DNA of 41,412 nucleotides from Bacteroidota bacterium. GTDB lineage: Bacteria > Bacteroidota > Bacteroidia > Chitinophagales > Chitinophagaceae. The translations under genes were made by a program, and so were the position numbers. Of this stretch, positions 25,860-32,818 are shown piece by piece. Where the stretch lies: contig JABDAZ010000016.1 in assembly GCA_013288945.1 (NCBI GenBank), forward strand, positions 8,204 to 49,615. The letters are read 5' to 3'. The first letter of the stretch is position 1, and each line of letters begins with the position of its first letter. The notes beneath the pieces were generated by a model. It was not told where the DNA came from. It saw only the letters and a program-made list of their open reading frames with translations, and ran no database searches.

Positions 25860-27557
25860 TTAACCCTGATATTTTCTTTTTCGTATAAACTGGTAAATGA
25901 ATCCGAATAAGATTATGAGTATTAATGGCAAAACGATATTAATAAATTGCCAGAAAGATTTATTGTCTTCTACTTTTTTTGGATCGAGTAAACGCAAGGT
26001 AAAATCTTTGGAGCGTGTTTCTAAAATGCCGGATGCATCCACCAGATAATCGAAAGCATTTTGTATAAAATCCTGGTTGGCGAAAGTGTAGTTAATGTCT
26101 TTATTATAACCCATTGGTGCAGGCCCACGCTGCATTACATCGTTCATAACAATTTCTGCGCCGGCGCAAATAATTATTTTTCCATCTTTTTCTGCAGTTG
26201 GCAAATAGGGCTGTTTATATACTTTCGCAAGTGTATCAACCATGCCCGACGAAATCCTGTTTGCATATAATGAATTAAACTTTCCTTCCAATAAAACCGC
26301 CACTGGAATATTTGGTTTATTAAAAATTGCAGGATCGTTCGCAACCTTCACGCTTTCAAAACTTATTATAGCTGGCGCTCCGATAATGCGGCCATTTGCA
26401 GATGTTTGCAGCAACACTGTTTTTTTAATTCCGTTTGATTTTACTGTATCGACTGAATTTGTAAATTTTGAAAAAACAGGATCAAGATTTTTTGAAATTG
26501 GATGCGTAAGGCTTCCTGTTAATAATGGAAAGTAGGGCCACGCTAAAGGTTGTATTTGCGGTTTATCGCCTTGCATACCGATTACAAAATTTATTGTTGC
26601 GCATTGCATATCCAATACCAAATCCTGGTTTACGCGCGCGCCGTATTTAAAAAATAAATCCTCCAAATTCAAACCACGATCATACACGATGTTTTCTTTA
26701 TCCAAACGCACGCTGTCCATTTCTGCATGCAGGTTATCAATCATGTAAATTATATTTCCGCCATGCATTACATATTGATCGAGTTTCAATTTTTCTTTAT
26801 CAGCAAATTTTATAGTTGGCTTTACAATAATAATTGCGTTGTATTGCGAAGGAATAAAATCTAGGCTATCTAATTTTACAATGCCAAAATTGTAATTTTT
26901 GCGCAACCCTTCAATTAAATTATATACACGCAAGTCAAGCGGCTCGCCGTTTCCGAGCGCATAACCAATTGCGGAAACTTTCGTTTGCGTTATCTTATCA
27001 ATGGCATTTGCGAACTTATATTCGAGCAAAGCTTCTGCATTATTATACAAACTATTTTCATCTGTGTTACTGATTCCTTTTAATAAATTCACGGGAAAAA
27101 TCCTGTCTTTGTATTTCACAACAGCGCCGGGTAAAATAAAACGCTCACTTTGTTCGTCGCCTTTTTTTGATTGCGCAACAATATTCATCGGTTCAATGCC
27201 CATTCTTTTTAAAGAATCAACCAAGTCTTTTTTTGCAGAATCATCCAATGATATTAATGGATCAAAAAAACGAAAATGAACTTTCCCGTTTCCGTATTCT
27301 TTAAATTCTTCCAGCAATTCTTCCGTGCTTTTTGATAATTTTTTTATGCCCGCTTTTAAATCGCCTTTTAAAAAAATATCAATGTTTACTTGTTCATCGA
27401 GGTTGCTTAATAATTTTTTTGTGGGCTTGCTTAATGTATATCTTTTTTCTTGCGTAAGATCTAACCGGTAATGCAATTGTGAGGCAATAAAATTGATGGC
27501 AATAATAATAATCAATAAATACAGCCACCAAAGTTTTGAAGAAATCAGTTTGTTCAT
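25860..27557 (-). CDS. gldG: Gliding motility ABC transporter component GldG
   Basis: The product has 565 residues. It has one N-terminal membrane span (about 9-29) and one C-terminal span (about 535-557) around a large periplasmic domain of the ABC_transp_aux (GldG/DUF4350-like) type, with LDLTQEKRYTLSKPTKKLL and VNIDIFLKGDLKAGIKKLS near the N-terminus, both typical of GldG. With GldF and the ATPase GldA (not in the window), GldG forms an ABC transporter needed for gliding in Flavobacterium johnsoniae. gldF lies 10 bases upstream, forming an operon. Some Bacteroidota have gldFG without gliding, so motility itself is only suggested. Confidence 0.93.
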   Translation of the reverse strand: MNKLISSKLWWLYLLIIIIAINFIASQLHYRLDLTQEKRYTLSKPTKKLLSNLDEQVNIDIFLKGDLKAGIKKLSKSTEELLEEFKEYGNGKVHFRFFDPLISLDDSAKKDLVDSLKRMGIEPMNIVAQSKKGDEQSERFILPGAVVKYKDRIFPVNLLKGISNTDENSLYNNAEALLEYKFANAIDKITQTKVSAIGYALGNGEPLDLRVYNLIEGLRKNYNFGIVKLDSLDFIPSQYNAIIIVKPTIKFADKEKLKLDQYVMHGGNIIYMIDNLHAEMDSVRLDKENIVYDRGLNLEDLFFKYGARVNQDLVLDMQCATINFVIGMQGDKPQIQPLAWPYFPLLTGSLTHPISKNLDPVFSKFTNSVDTVKSNGIKKTVLLQTSANGRIIGAPAIISFESVKVANDPAIFNKPNIPVAVLLEGKFNSLYANRISSGMVDTLAKVYKQPYLPTAEKDGKIIICAGAEIVMNDVMQRGPAPMGYNKDINYTFANQDFIQNAFDYLVDASGILETRSKDFTLRLLDPKKVEDNKSFWQFINIVLPLILIILFGFIYQFIRKRKYQG

Positions 27558-27567
27558 GTATTAATGA

Positions 27568-28290
27568 TTATCTTTTTGCGAGGTTGCGGTTAGTGAATAT
27601 TAAAAAGAAAAAAATGATGCTGAGAAAATAAATTACATCGCGCGTATCAACAACGCCGCGGCTAATGCTTCGGTAATGAAAGTCGATGCCAAGCATTTCA
27701 ATATAATAATCTGCGCCTGCAGCAAATGTTGGTATATGGCTGATGGCCGTGAAACCACTATACACCAAAAAACAAAAAAATGCTGCTGCAATAAATGCGA
27801 CAACCGCATTATTTGTAAAGCTGCTGCAACAAATACCAATGGCAACAAACACTGCAGCGAGAAAAAGCAAGCCAATGTATGAGCCGATTGTTGCGCCTAC
27901 ATCAATGCCGGCTTGTGCAGATAATTGCTGGACAGAAATAAAATAAATAAGTGTTGGTAATAATGCAATGATAACAACAATTAAACTTGCAAAATATTTG
28001 CCGCCAATTATTTGTCTTGATGTTAATGGCTTTGTTTGTAAAATTTCAAACGTGCCCGTGCGGAATTCATCAGACAAACTGCGCATTGTAATTGCGGGGA
28101 TTAATAATAATAAAATGATTGGCGCGAGTTCAAAAAATTTATCTAAAGTCGCGTAACCATAATCAAGAATATTGGTGTCGGGAAAAACAAATAATAATAA
28201 TCCGTTTAATAGCAGAAAAACCATTATCGCCATGTAACCTGTTAAGCTGCTGAAAAATTGCCTGAGTTCTTTTTTGCAAACTGCCCGCAT
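27568..28290 (-). CDS. gldF: Gliding motility ABC transporter permease GldF
   Basis: The product has 240 residues with six membrane spans in the ABC-2 permease arrangement. After the first span comes a Phe/Asp-rich loop, followed by LIPAITMRSLSDEFRTGTFE (about 62-81), the conserved ABC-2 block, and LLTSRQIIGGKYFASL-type residues before span three. It is the membrane-spanning subunit partnering with GldG and an ATPase encoded elsewhere. A TATTTTCG box ends 5 bases before the ATG, so the leader is very short. Confidence 0.93.
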   Translation of the reverse strand: MRAVCKKELRQFFSSLTGYMAIMVFLLLNGLLLFVFPDTNILDYGYATLDKFFELAPIILLLLIPAITMRSLSDEFRTGTFEILQTKPLTSRQIIGGKYFASLIVVIIALLPTLIYFISVQQLSAQAGIDVGATIGSYIGLLFLAAVFVAIGICCSSFTNNAVVAFIAAAFFCFLVYSGFTAISHIPTFAAGADYYIEMLGIDFHYRSISRGVVDTRDVIYFLSIIFFFLIFTNRNLAKR

Positions 28291-28295
28291 AAACG

Positions 28296-28303
28296 CGAAA
28301 ATA
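28296..28303 (-). promoter_or_regulatory. -7 box TATTTTCG of gldF
   Basis: It has one mismatch from TAnnTTTG and ends 5 bases before the ATG at 28290. This is the same short spacing as for gltX and the deacetylase gene. Confidence 0.35.
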
Positions 28304-28386
28304 AGTGATATAATGGTTTTGTTGAAAGAGAAAATAAAATATCAAATCTTAATCGCTATTAATTTAAAAAAAGTATAAAGAAATAT

Positions 28387-28418
28387 TTTTTTTAACAAAT
28401 CATTTTGCCCTATATTCG
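28387..28418 (+). promoter_or_regulatory. Possible promoter of a small RNA
   Basis: A T-rich -33 region (about 28387-28391) lies 19 bases before TATATTCG (28411-28418), one mismatch from TAnnTTTG. No plus-strand protein gene follows within 2.5 kb, which suggests a non-coding transcript. Confidence 0.35.
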
Positions 28419-28423
28419 CACCT

Positions 28424-28526
28424 CACTACGAGATTGCCTTCCTTTCGAAAAAATATACCAGGTTCAAGTTAAAAATATTTAACCGAAACCAACTGCATGA
28501 AAAGCCCGCTAATCGCGGGTTTTTCT
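28424..28526 (+). ncRNA. Candidate small RNA of about 100 nt
   Basis: A -7-like box at 28411-28418 and a terminator hairpin at 28502-28524 bracket about 100 bases with no credible open frame. The body contains ACGAGATTGCC and CCAGGTTCAAGTT; the latter recalls a tRNA T-arm, but no cloverleaf folds. It matches no RNA family recognised from the sequence (not a tRNA, and no 4.5S or 6S hallmarks seen). Confidence 0.4.
28502..28524 (+). terminator. Terminator after the candidate small RNA
   Basis: AAAGCCCGC (28502-28510) pairs with GCGGGTTTT (28516-28524) around a 5-base loop (9 pairs, one G-T), ending in a T run. It is a textbook rho-independent terminator on the plus strand with no plus-strand protein gene in front of it. 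Confidence 0.75.
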
Positions 28527-28580
28527 CATTTAAGGCTATTAATAAGATTTAAATATTCCATTCCCATTCACCGATTAAAT

Positions 28581-28608
28581 AAAAAACCTCTCCGATTAAG
28601 AGAGGTTT
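28581..28608 (-). terminator. Terminator of the isc operon
   Basis: AAACCTCTC (28584-28592) and GAGAGGTTT (28600-28608) are perfect 9-base arms around a 7-base loop. Read on the minus strand the stem ends in TTT followed by three more T (28583-28581). It lies 25 bases past the iscA stop. Confidence 0.8.
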
Positions 28609-28633
28609 ATAAATAATTTTATCAATAACAAAT

Positions 28634-28966
28634 TTAAACAGCGAAACTTTCACCGCAACCACAAGTGCGGCTCGCATTCGGATTGCTGAAATAAAAACCT
28701 TTTCCATTTAAGCCATCAGAAAAATCAAGTGTTGTATTAACGAGATATAAAAAACTTTTGAGATCAGTTACAACTTTCACATCATTATCTTCAAATTCCT
28801 GATCCATTGGTTTTTTTTCGTTATCGAAATCCAATTTATAACTCAAGCCCGAACATCCGCCGCCAACAACCGATACACGCACAAAATAATCGGGCGTATT
28901 ATCCACTGCTGCTTCATGCATCAGGTGTTTCACTTTTTCCCTTGCTTTATCACTTACGTAAATCAT
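28634..28966 (-). CDS. iscA: Iron-sulfur cluster assembly protein, IscA/HesB family
   Basis: The product has 110 residues, one A-type carrier domain. The three conserved cysteines are visible: VGGGCSGLSYKL (Cys about 38) and SRTCGCGESF near the C-terminus (Cys about 102 and 104). A-type proteins carry iron or a [2Fe-2S]/[4Fe-4S] cluster from the scaffold to target enzymes. It is the last gene of the iscS-iscU-iscA run on the minus strand, 82 bases after iscU, with a palindrome in the spacer and a terminator behind it. ErpA- or SufA-like naming is equally possible. Confidence 0.92.
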   Translation of the reverse strand: MIYVSDKAREKVKHLMHEAAVDNTPDYFVRVSVVGGGCSGLSYKLDFDNEKKPMDQEFEDNDVKVVTDLKSFLYLVNTTLDFSDGLNGKGFYFSNPNASRTCGCGESFAV

Positions 28967-28985
28967 AAAACTAATTTGATAATTT

Positions 28986-29040
28986 GATAATTAGCTGATG
29001 TGATAATGCAAATAGCACATTAATAAATCAGCCAATTATC
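28986..29040. repeat. Inverted repeat in the iscU-iscA spacer
   Basis: GATAATTAGCTGAT (28986-28999) and ATCAGCCAATTATC (29027-29040) pair with one mismatch over 14 bases. Short inner GTG/CAC arms can extend the stem. The word AATTTGATAATTTGA next to it recurs in the iscS-iscU spacer. Confidence 0.65.
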
Positions 29041-29048
29041 CTTTTAAT

Positions 29049-29468
29049 TTAGTGCACCGCGGAAGTTTCAAATTTGATGGCTTCCATATTGTTTTTGGTA
29101 CGGTAATCATTAATGGCTGCTTTAATAGCATCTTCTGCCAAAACAGAACAATGGATTTTTACAGGTGGAAGATTTAATTCTTCAACGATATCCATATTGT
29201 CAATGGCCAAAGCTTCATCAACGCTTTTTCCTTTTAACCATTCTGTAGCCAAAGATGAAGAAGCGATTGCGCTGCCACAACCAAAAGTTTTAAATTTTGC
29301 ATCTTTAATAAGTCCGGTTGCATCATCTACTTCAATCTGCAAGCGCATTACATCGCCGCATTCTGGAGCGCCAACTAAACCAGTACCTACATTTTTTTTG
29401 CTTTTATCAAGCGTTCCAACATTTTTAGGGTTGCTATAATGATCGATAACTTTGTCTGAGTATGCCAT
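29049..29468 (-). CDS. iscU: Iron-sulfur cluster scaffold protein IscU
   Basis: The product has 139 residues, the usual length. The three scaffold cysteines appear in GAPECGDVMRLQI (about 37), KTFGCGSAIASSSL (about 63) and LPPVKIHCSVLAEDAI (about 106), together with the Asp at the first site. LPPVK is the HscA-chaperone recognition motif. The protein assembles a [2Fe-2S] cluster from sulfur delivered by IscS, encoded just upstream. hscA and hscB are not in the window. Confidence 0.95.
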   Translation of the reverse strand: MAYSDKVIDHYSNPKNVGTLDKSKKNVGTGLVGAPECGDVMRLQIEVDDATGLIKDAKFKTFGCGSAIASSSLATEWLKGKSVDEALAIDNMDIVEELNLPPVKIHCSVLAEDAIKAAINDYRTKNNMEAIKFETSAVH

Positions 29469-29478
29469 GATTTTAATT

Positions 29479-29577
29479 TGATAATTTGAAATTAGCTTAT
29501 CTGCTAATTTTAAAATTGTTAGTTTTTATTCGTTATATGAACTATTAAATTTAATCATTTTAATTAGCAAATTATCA
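29479..29577. repeat. Inverted repeats in the iscS-iscU spacer
   Basis: TGATAATTTG (29479-29488) and CAAATTATCA (29568-29577) are perfect 10-base arms 79 bases apart. Inside them a second small hairpin, ATTAGC (29491-29496) and GCTAAT (29503-29508), is present. The left arm and neighbouring word resemble the iscU-iscA spacer repeat. Confidence 0.6.
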
Positions 29578-29598
29578 TATTCGCCAATTAGTTAATTA

Positions 29599-30816
29599 TT
29601 AATGATGCGCCCATTCAATTTTATCCATGTCCATTCCTTCTTTAAACATTTCCCACAGCGGGCTCATTTCACGCAAGTGCGTTACCGTTTTACTTACCTG
29701 CGCAATAGTATAATCAATTTGTTCTTCTGTAGTAAAACGGCCTAAACCAAAACGCAGCGAACTATGTGCCAAATCATCGCCCAAACCCAATGCTTTTAAA
29801 ACATAACTTGGTTCAAGCGAAGCTGAAGTGCACGCTGAGCCTGATGATACAGCGATATCTTTATTAAAACCCATCATTAATCCTTCACCTTCTACATATT
29901 TAAAAGAAATATTGCTAACCTGCGGCAAACGGTGTTCCTTGCTTCCGTTTACATAAGATTCTTCCAGTTTGGATAATGCATTTTCTAATTTATCGCGCAA
30001 CTTGCTGATACGTGCATTATCACTTTCCATATCCTGCATACATAATTCACAAGCCTTACCAAAACCCACAATACCGGGAACGTTTAAAGTTCCGCTGCGC
30101 ATTCCGCGCTCGTGGCCGCCGCCATCCATTTGTGAAGTAACTTTTACACGCGGGTTTTTTCTGCGAACATACAAAGCACCAACACCTTTCGGGCCATACA
30201 TTTTGTGTGCAGAAAATGCTGCCAAATCCAAACCATCTTTATTTACGTCAACAGGAATTTTTCCTACAGCCTGCGTTGCATCGCTAAAAAAAAGAATGCC
30301 ATGTTTTCTTGCAATTGCACTAATTTCTTTTACCGGCTGAATTACACCAACTTCATTATTTGCATACATTATTGCAATTAAAATGGTAGTTGGTTTAATA
30401 GCTGCTTCCAGTTCTTGCAGGTTTATTAATCCGTCTGGCGCAACAGTCAAATACGTAACTTCGCCGCCAGATTTTTCAATGTGTTTGCACGTATCCAAAA
30501 CTGCTTTATGTTCAGTTGTAACGGTAATAATATGGTTGCCTTTGCTGGCGTACATATCGTACACGCCTTTAATTGCCAGGTTATCTGCTTCAGTGGCGCC
30601 AGAAGTAAAAATAATTTCTTTAGGGTCAGCACCAATTAATTTTGCAACCTGTTCGCGTGCATAATCAACAGCTTCTTCGGCAGCCCAACCAAAGGGATGG
30701 TTGCGGCTTGCAGCATTACCAAAATTGTCTGTAAAATAGGGAATCATTGCATCAACCACGCGCGGATCGCATGGTGTTGTTGCGTTGTGATCTAAGTATA
30801 TAGGAAATTTTATCAT
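29599..30816 (-). CDS. iscS: Cysteine desulfurase IscS
   Basis: The product has 405 residues, matching the IscS group. [14 protein letters not shown] is at the N-terminus; [10 protein letters not shown] (about 101-110) carries the PLP-stacking His; [16 protein letters not shown] (about 201-216) contains the PLP-binding Lys; the mobile catalytic Cys lies in [15 protein letters not shown] (about 330). The enzyme converts cysteine to alanine and passes persulfide sulfur to IscU and other acceptors. It is first in the operon, with iscU 130 bases downstream. No IscR-type regulator gene precedes it. Confidence 0.96.
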   Translation of the reverse strand: MIKFPIYLDHNATTPCDPRVVDAMIPYFTDNFGNAASRNHPFGWAAEEAVDYAREQVAKLIGADPKEIIFTSGATEADNLAIKGVYDMYASKGNHIITVTTEHKAVLDTCKHIEKSGGEVTYLTVAPDGLINLQELEAAIKPTTILIAIMYANNEVGVIQPVKEISAIARKHGILFFSDATQAVGKIPVDVNKDGLDLAAFSAHKMYGPKGVGALYVRRKNPRVKVTSQMDGGGHERGMRSGTLNVPGIVGFGKACELCMQDMESDNARISKLRDKLENALSKLEESYVNGSKEHRLPQVSNISFKYVEGEGLMMGFNKDIAVSSGSACTSASLEPSYVLKALGLGDDLAHSSLRFGLGRFTTEEQIDYTIAQVSKTVTHLREMSPLWEMFKEGMDMDKIEWAHH

Positions 30817-30842
30817 ATCAAAATTTATTAAGAATATAAACG

Positions 30843-30850
30843 CAAAATTA
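30843..30850 (-). promoter_or_regulatory. -7 box TAATTTTG of the isc operon
   Basis: It is a perfect TAnnTTTG match on the minus strand ending 26 bases before the iscS ATG. TTTG (complement of 30865-30868) lies 14 bases upstream, shorter than the usual 19, so the -33 element is uncertain. Confidence 0.45.
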
Positions 30851-31007
30851 ACTCAAAAGGTTGACAAATTAAGGGCTTCAAGAAAAGAGTTTATTATTTC
30901 CTTAAATCGAAAACTGGTTATTAATGATGAATTTTATGCCTGAATTTATCACATAAAAAGTGAAATTATTCATTCTCATTAATGTTATTTTTACAGGAAA
31001 GATTTAT

Positions 31008-31421
31008 ATGCAAAAAGTAGAACACATTGGTATTGCCGTTAGAGATTTATCAATATCTGTTCCTTTATTTGAAAAGTTGCTTAATTGTCAGCATTATAAA
31101 ACCGAAATGGTCCAATCTGAAAATGTAAACACAGCTTTTTTTATGCAGGGAGAAACAAAAATTGAACTGCTTGAAAGCATTAATGAAGACGGCGTTATTT
31201 CAAAATTTATTAATAAAAAAGGAGAAGGAATCCATCACATTGCATTTGAGGTAAATGATATTGAAGCAGAAATGAAACGCTTGTCTGGAGAAGGTTTCAC
31301 CTTATTAAGCGATAAACCGAAACCTGGCGCTGATAACAAATTCGTATGTTTTCTTCACCCAAAAAATACCAATGGTGTTTTGATAGAATTGTGCATGGAT
31401 ATTGCTAAGAAAAAAGATTAA
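31008..31421 (+). CDS. mce: Methylmalonyl-CoA epimerase
   Basis: The product has 137 residues from the ATG at 31008; an in-frame upstream start at 30960 would add 16 hydrophobic residues absent from the family. It is a glyoxalase/VOC-fold protein: the metal-binding His in VEHIGIAVRDL (about 5), a Glu-rich KIELLESI strand (about 52-56), GIHHIAFEVNDI (His about 78) and the final metal Glu in GVLIEL (about 128). It interconverts the (R) and (S) forms of methylmalonyl-CoA between propionyl-CoA carboxylase and the B12-dependent mutase. The stop overlaps the opposing gene's stop in TTAA (31418-31421). Confidence 0.9.
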   Translation: MQKVEHIGIAVRDLSISVPLFEKLLNCQHYKTEMVQSENVNTAFFMQGETKIELLESINEDGVISKFINKKGEGIHHIAFEVNDIEAEMKRLSGEGFTLLSDKPKPGADNKFVCFLHPKNTNGVLIELCMDIAKKKD

Positions 31422-32593
31422 CGCACTACAAATGATGAGGTGTATTTTTTTTGCGATTGCTGATCAACAGCACGGATAAAATACACGCCGGCAGCCATTG
31501 ATTTTGCAAATGAAATGTGTGCGTTATTGCTGTTTAAAAAATAGTTTTTTTGTATTAATCTTCCATCGCTTGCATAAATTTCTACATCCCAATTTTTGAT
31601 TTCTTGCTGGTTAAATAAAACATTAATAAAACTTGCGGACGGGTTTGGAGACAAAACCATCGTGCTGTTATTTTCTATATCTATCGTTTTTACTTCGGAA
31701 TATTTATAGTTTCCATCAGCATCGGTTTCTTTAATTCTGAAATATAAAATTGGTGCTCCGTTTATTGGCGTCGTGTACTGATAATTTCCGGAATTATTAC
31801 TTTCAATTACAGATTCAAAAGAAGCGATATTATTAAATGTTTTTCCGTCAGTGCTTTCTTCAATTTGATAATTACGCCCCGCGGTTTCATTTTCAACCTG
31901 CCAAGAAATTCTTGCATCAGAGGCGCCTTGTTTTATTACCGAAAAATTGGTTATGTCGGTTGCGAGAACATTTTGTGTACAATAATAATAAGTGAGCGAA
32001 ATTTTCATTGTGTCGCTGAAAGTATTATTAAGATTATAGCTGCTGCCAGAGGTTACAGAAACATAGGTTTGTGGCTGATAATTAAAAGAAACATAATTGT
32101 TGCCTAAAAAGTTGGCAACAGAAGTAACAACAGAATCGCTGATTTTATAATTATCGAGCAAAGGAAAAAATTGGGGTGCTAAAACAGTTCCCGCGCCAAC
32201 AGTATCCTGTGCTACCTGCAAATTATAAATAGCGTGATTTTGAGAAAAAGAATTGGTAATGGGTGTGCCAAGAGCGCTAACTGTAATTACATCATTTCTT
32301 CCGGTTGCCACAGTAAAATTATCAGCGTTTGTGCTTAAATTATAAAGATTGAATTTGACGTTTACAGAAACGATTGACTGAATATTAACAGCAACCAATG
32401 TACCAATAGAAGGGTCAAACTGTGGGATAGAAAAACCCCATAAATTATTTCCTGTTCCGTTTAAAAGAATACTGTACGACTTACTTTGTAATGTAACCCC
32501 GCATTGTGGCTTAGCCTGAAAGCTTGAAAATAACAGACAAATACATAAAAAGCCTATGCTTGTAAAGCTATTAATGAATTTTACAGGTTTCAT
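31418..32593 (-). CDS. T9SS-sorted surface protein of unknown function
   Basis: The product has 391 residues with a signal peptide (about 1-28, SIGFLCICLLFSSFQAKPQ). Residues 30-215 form a beta-rich region of unknown family with two Cys at its ends. A fibronectin III-like domain follows (about 222-305, ITNFSVIKQGASDARISWQV then NYQIEESTDGKTFNNI). The last 75 residues are a type A T9SS sorting domain (VLSPNPSASFINVLF, SDGRLIQK, GVYFIRAVD). It should be exported through the T9SS and kept at or released from the cell surface. It lies downstream of the giant adhesin gene on the same strand, but a terminator separates them. Confidence 0.78.
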   Translation of the reverse strand: MKPVKFINSFTSIGFLCICLLFSSFQAKPQCGVTLQSKSYSILLNGTGNNLWGFSIPQFDPSIGTLVAVNIQSIVSVNVKFNLYNLSTNADNFTVATGRNDVITVSALGTPITNSFSQNHAIYNLQVAQDTVGAGTVLAPQFFPLLDNYKISDSVVTSVANFLGNNYVSFNYQPQTYVSVTSGSSYNLNNTFSDTMKISLTYYYCTQNVLATDITNFSVIKQGASDARISWQVENETAGRNYQIEESTDGKTFNNIASFESVIESNNSGNYQYTTPINGAPILYFRIKETDADGNYKYSEVKTIDIENNSTMVLSPNPSASFINVLFNQQEIKNWDVEIYASDGRLIQKNYFLNSNNAHISFAKSMAAGVYFIRAVDQQSQKKYTSSFVVR

Positions 32594-32758
32594 ATTTTAG
32601 AAAACCAGTTGATATTGGATTTGAAGACTAAACTGCGTTAAACTGTTATTATTGTTTCAGTTACAAACTCTTATTAATATTTTTTTTATATCTACATATT
32701 TGCCTTTAGAAAATACTTAATCATTAATCAAGAGATTTAATAATAAACTGCAAAAAGA

Positions 32759-32782
32759 AGCGGCCCGCAAAAGCGGGCCGCT
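32759..32782 (-). terminator. Terminator of the giant adhesin gene
   Basis: AGCGGCCCGC (32759-32768) and GCGGGCCGCT (32773-32782) are perfect 10-base GC-rich arms with a 4-base loop. Read on the minus strand the stem is followed by TCTTTTTG. It lies 37 bases after the adhesin stop. Confidence 0.85.
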
Positions 32783-32818
32783 GTATTAATTGGTCTTCAT
32801 AATTATCAAACGATTGTT

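Larger units (their letters stand above)
28291..28633. other. 343-bp spacer between gldF and the isc operon
   Basis: No protein gene is recognised. It contains, from left to right, the gldF -7 box (minus strand), a candidate small-RNA unit on the plus strand with its own terminator, and the isc operon terminator (minus strand). Confidence 0.6.

Noticed and set aside
28440-28475. tRNA-like T-arm word GGTTCAAGTT
   Set aside because: No acceptor, D or anticodon stem can be built around it; kept only as part of the small-RNA candidate.
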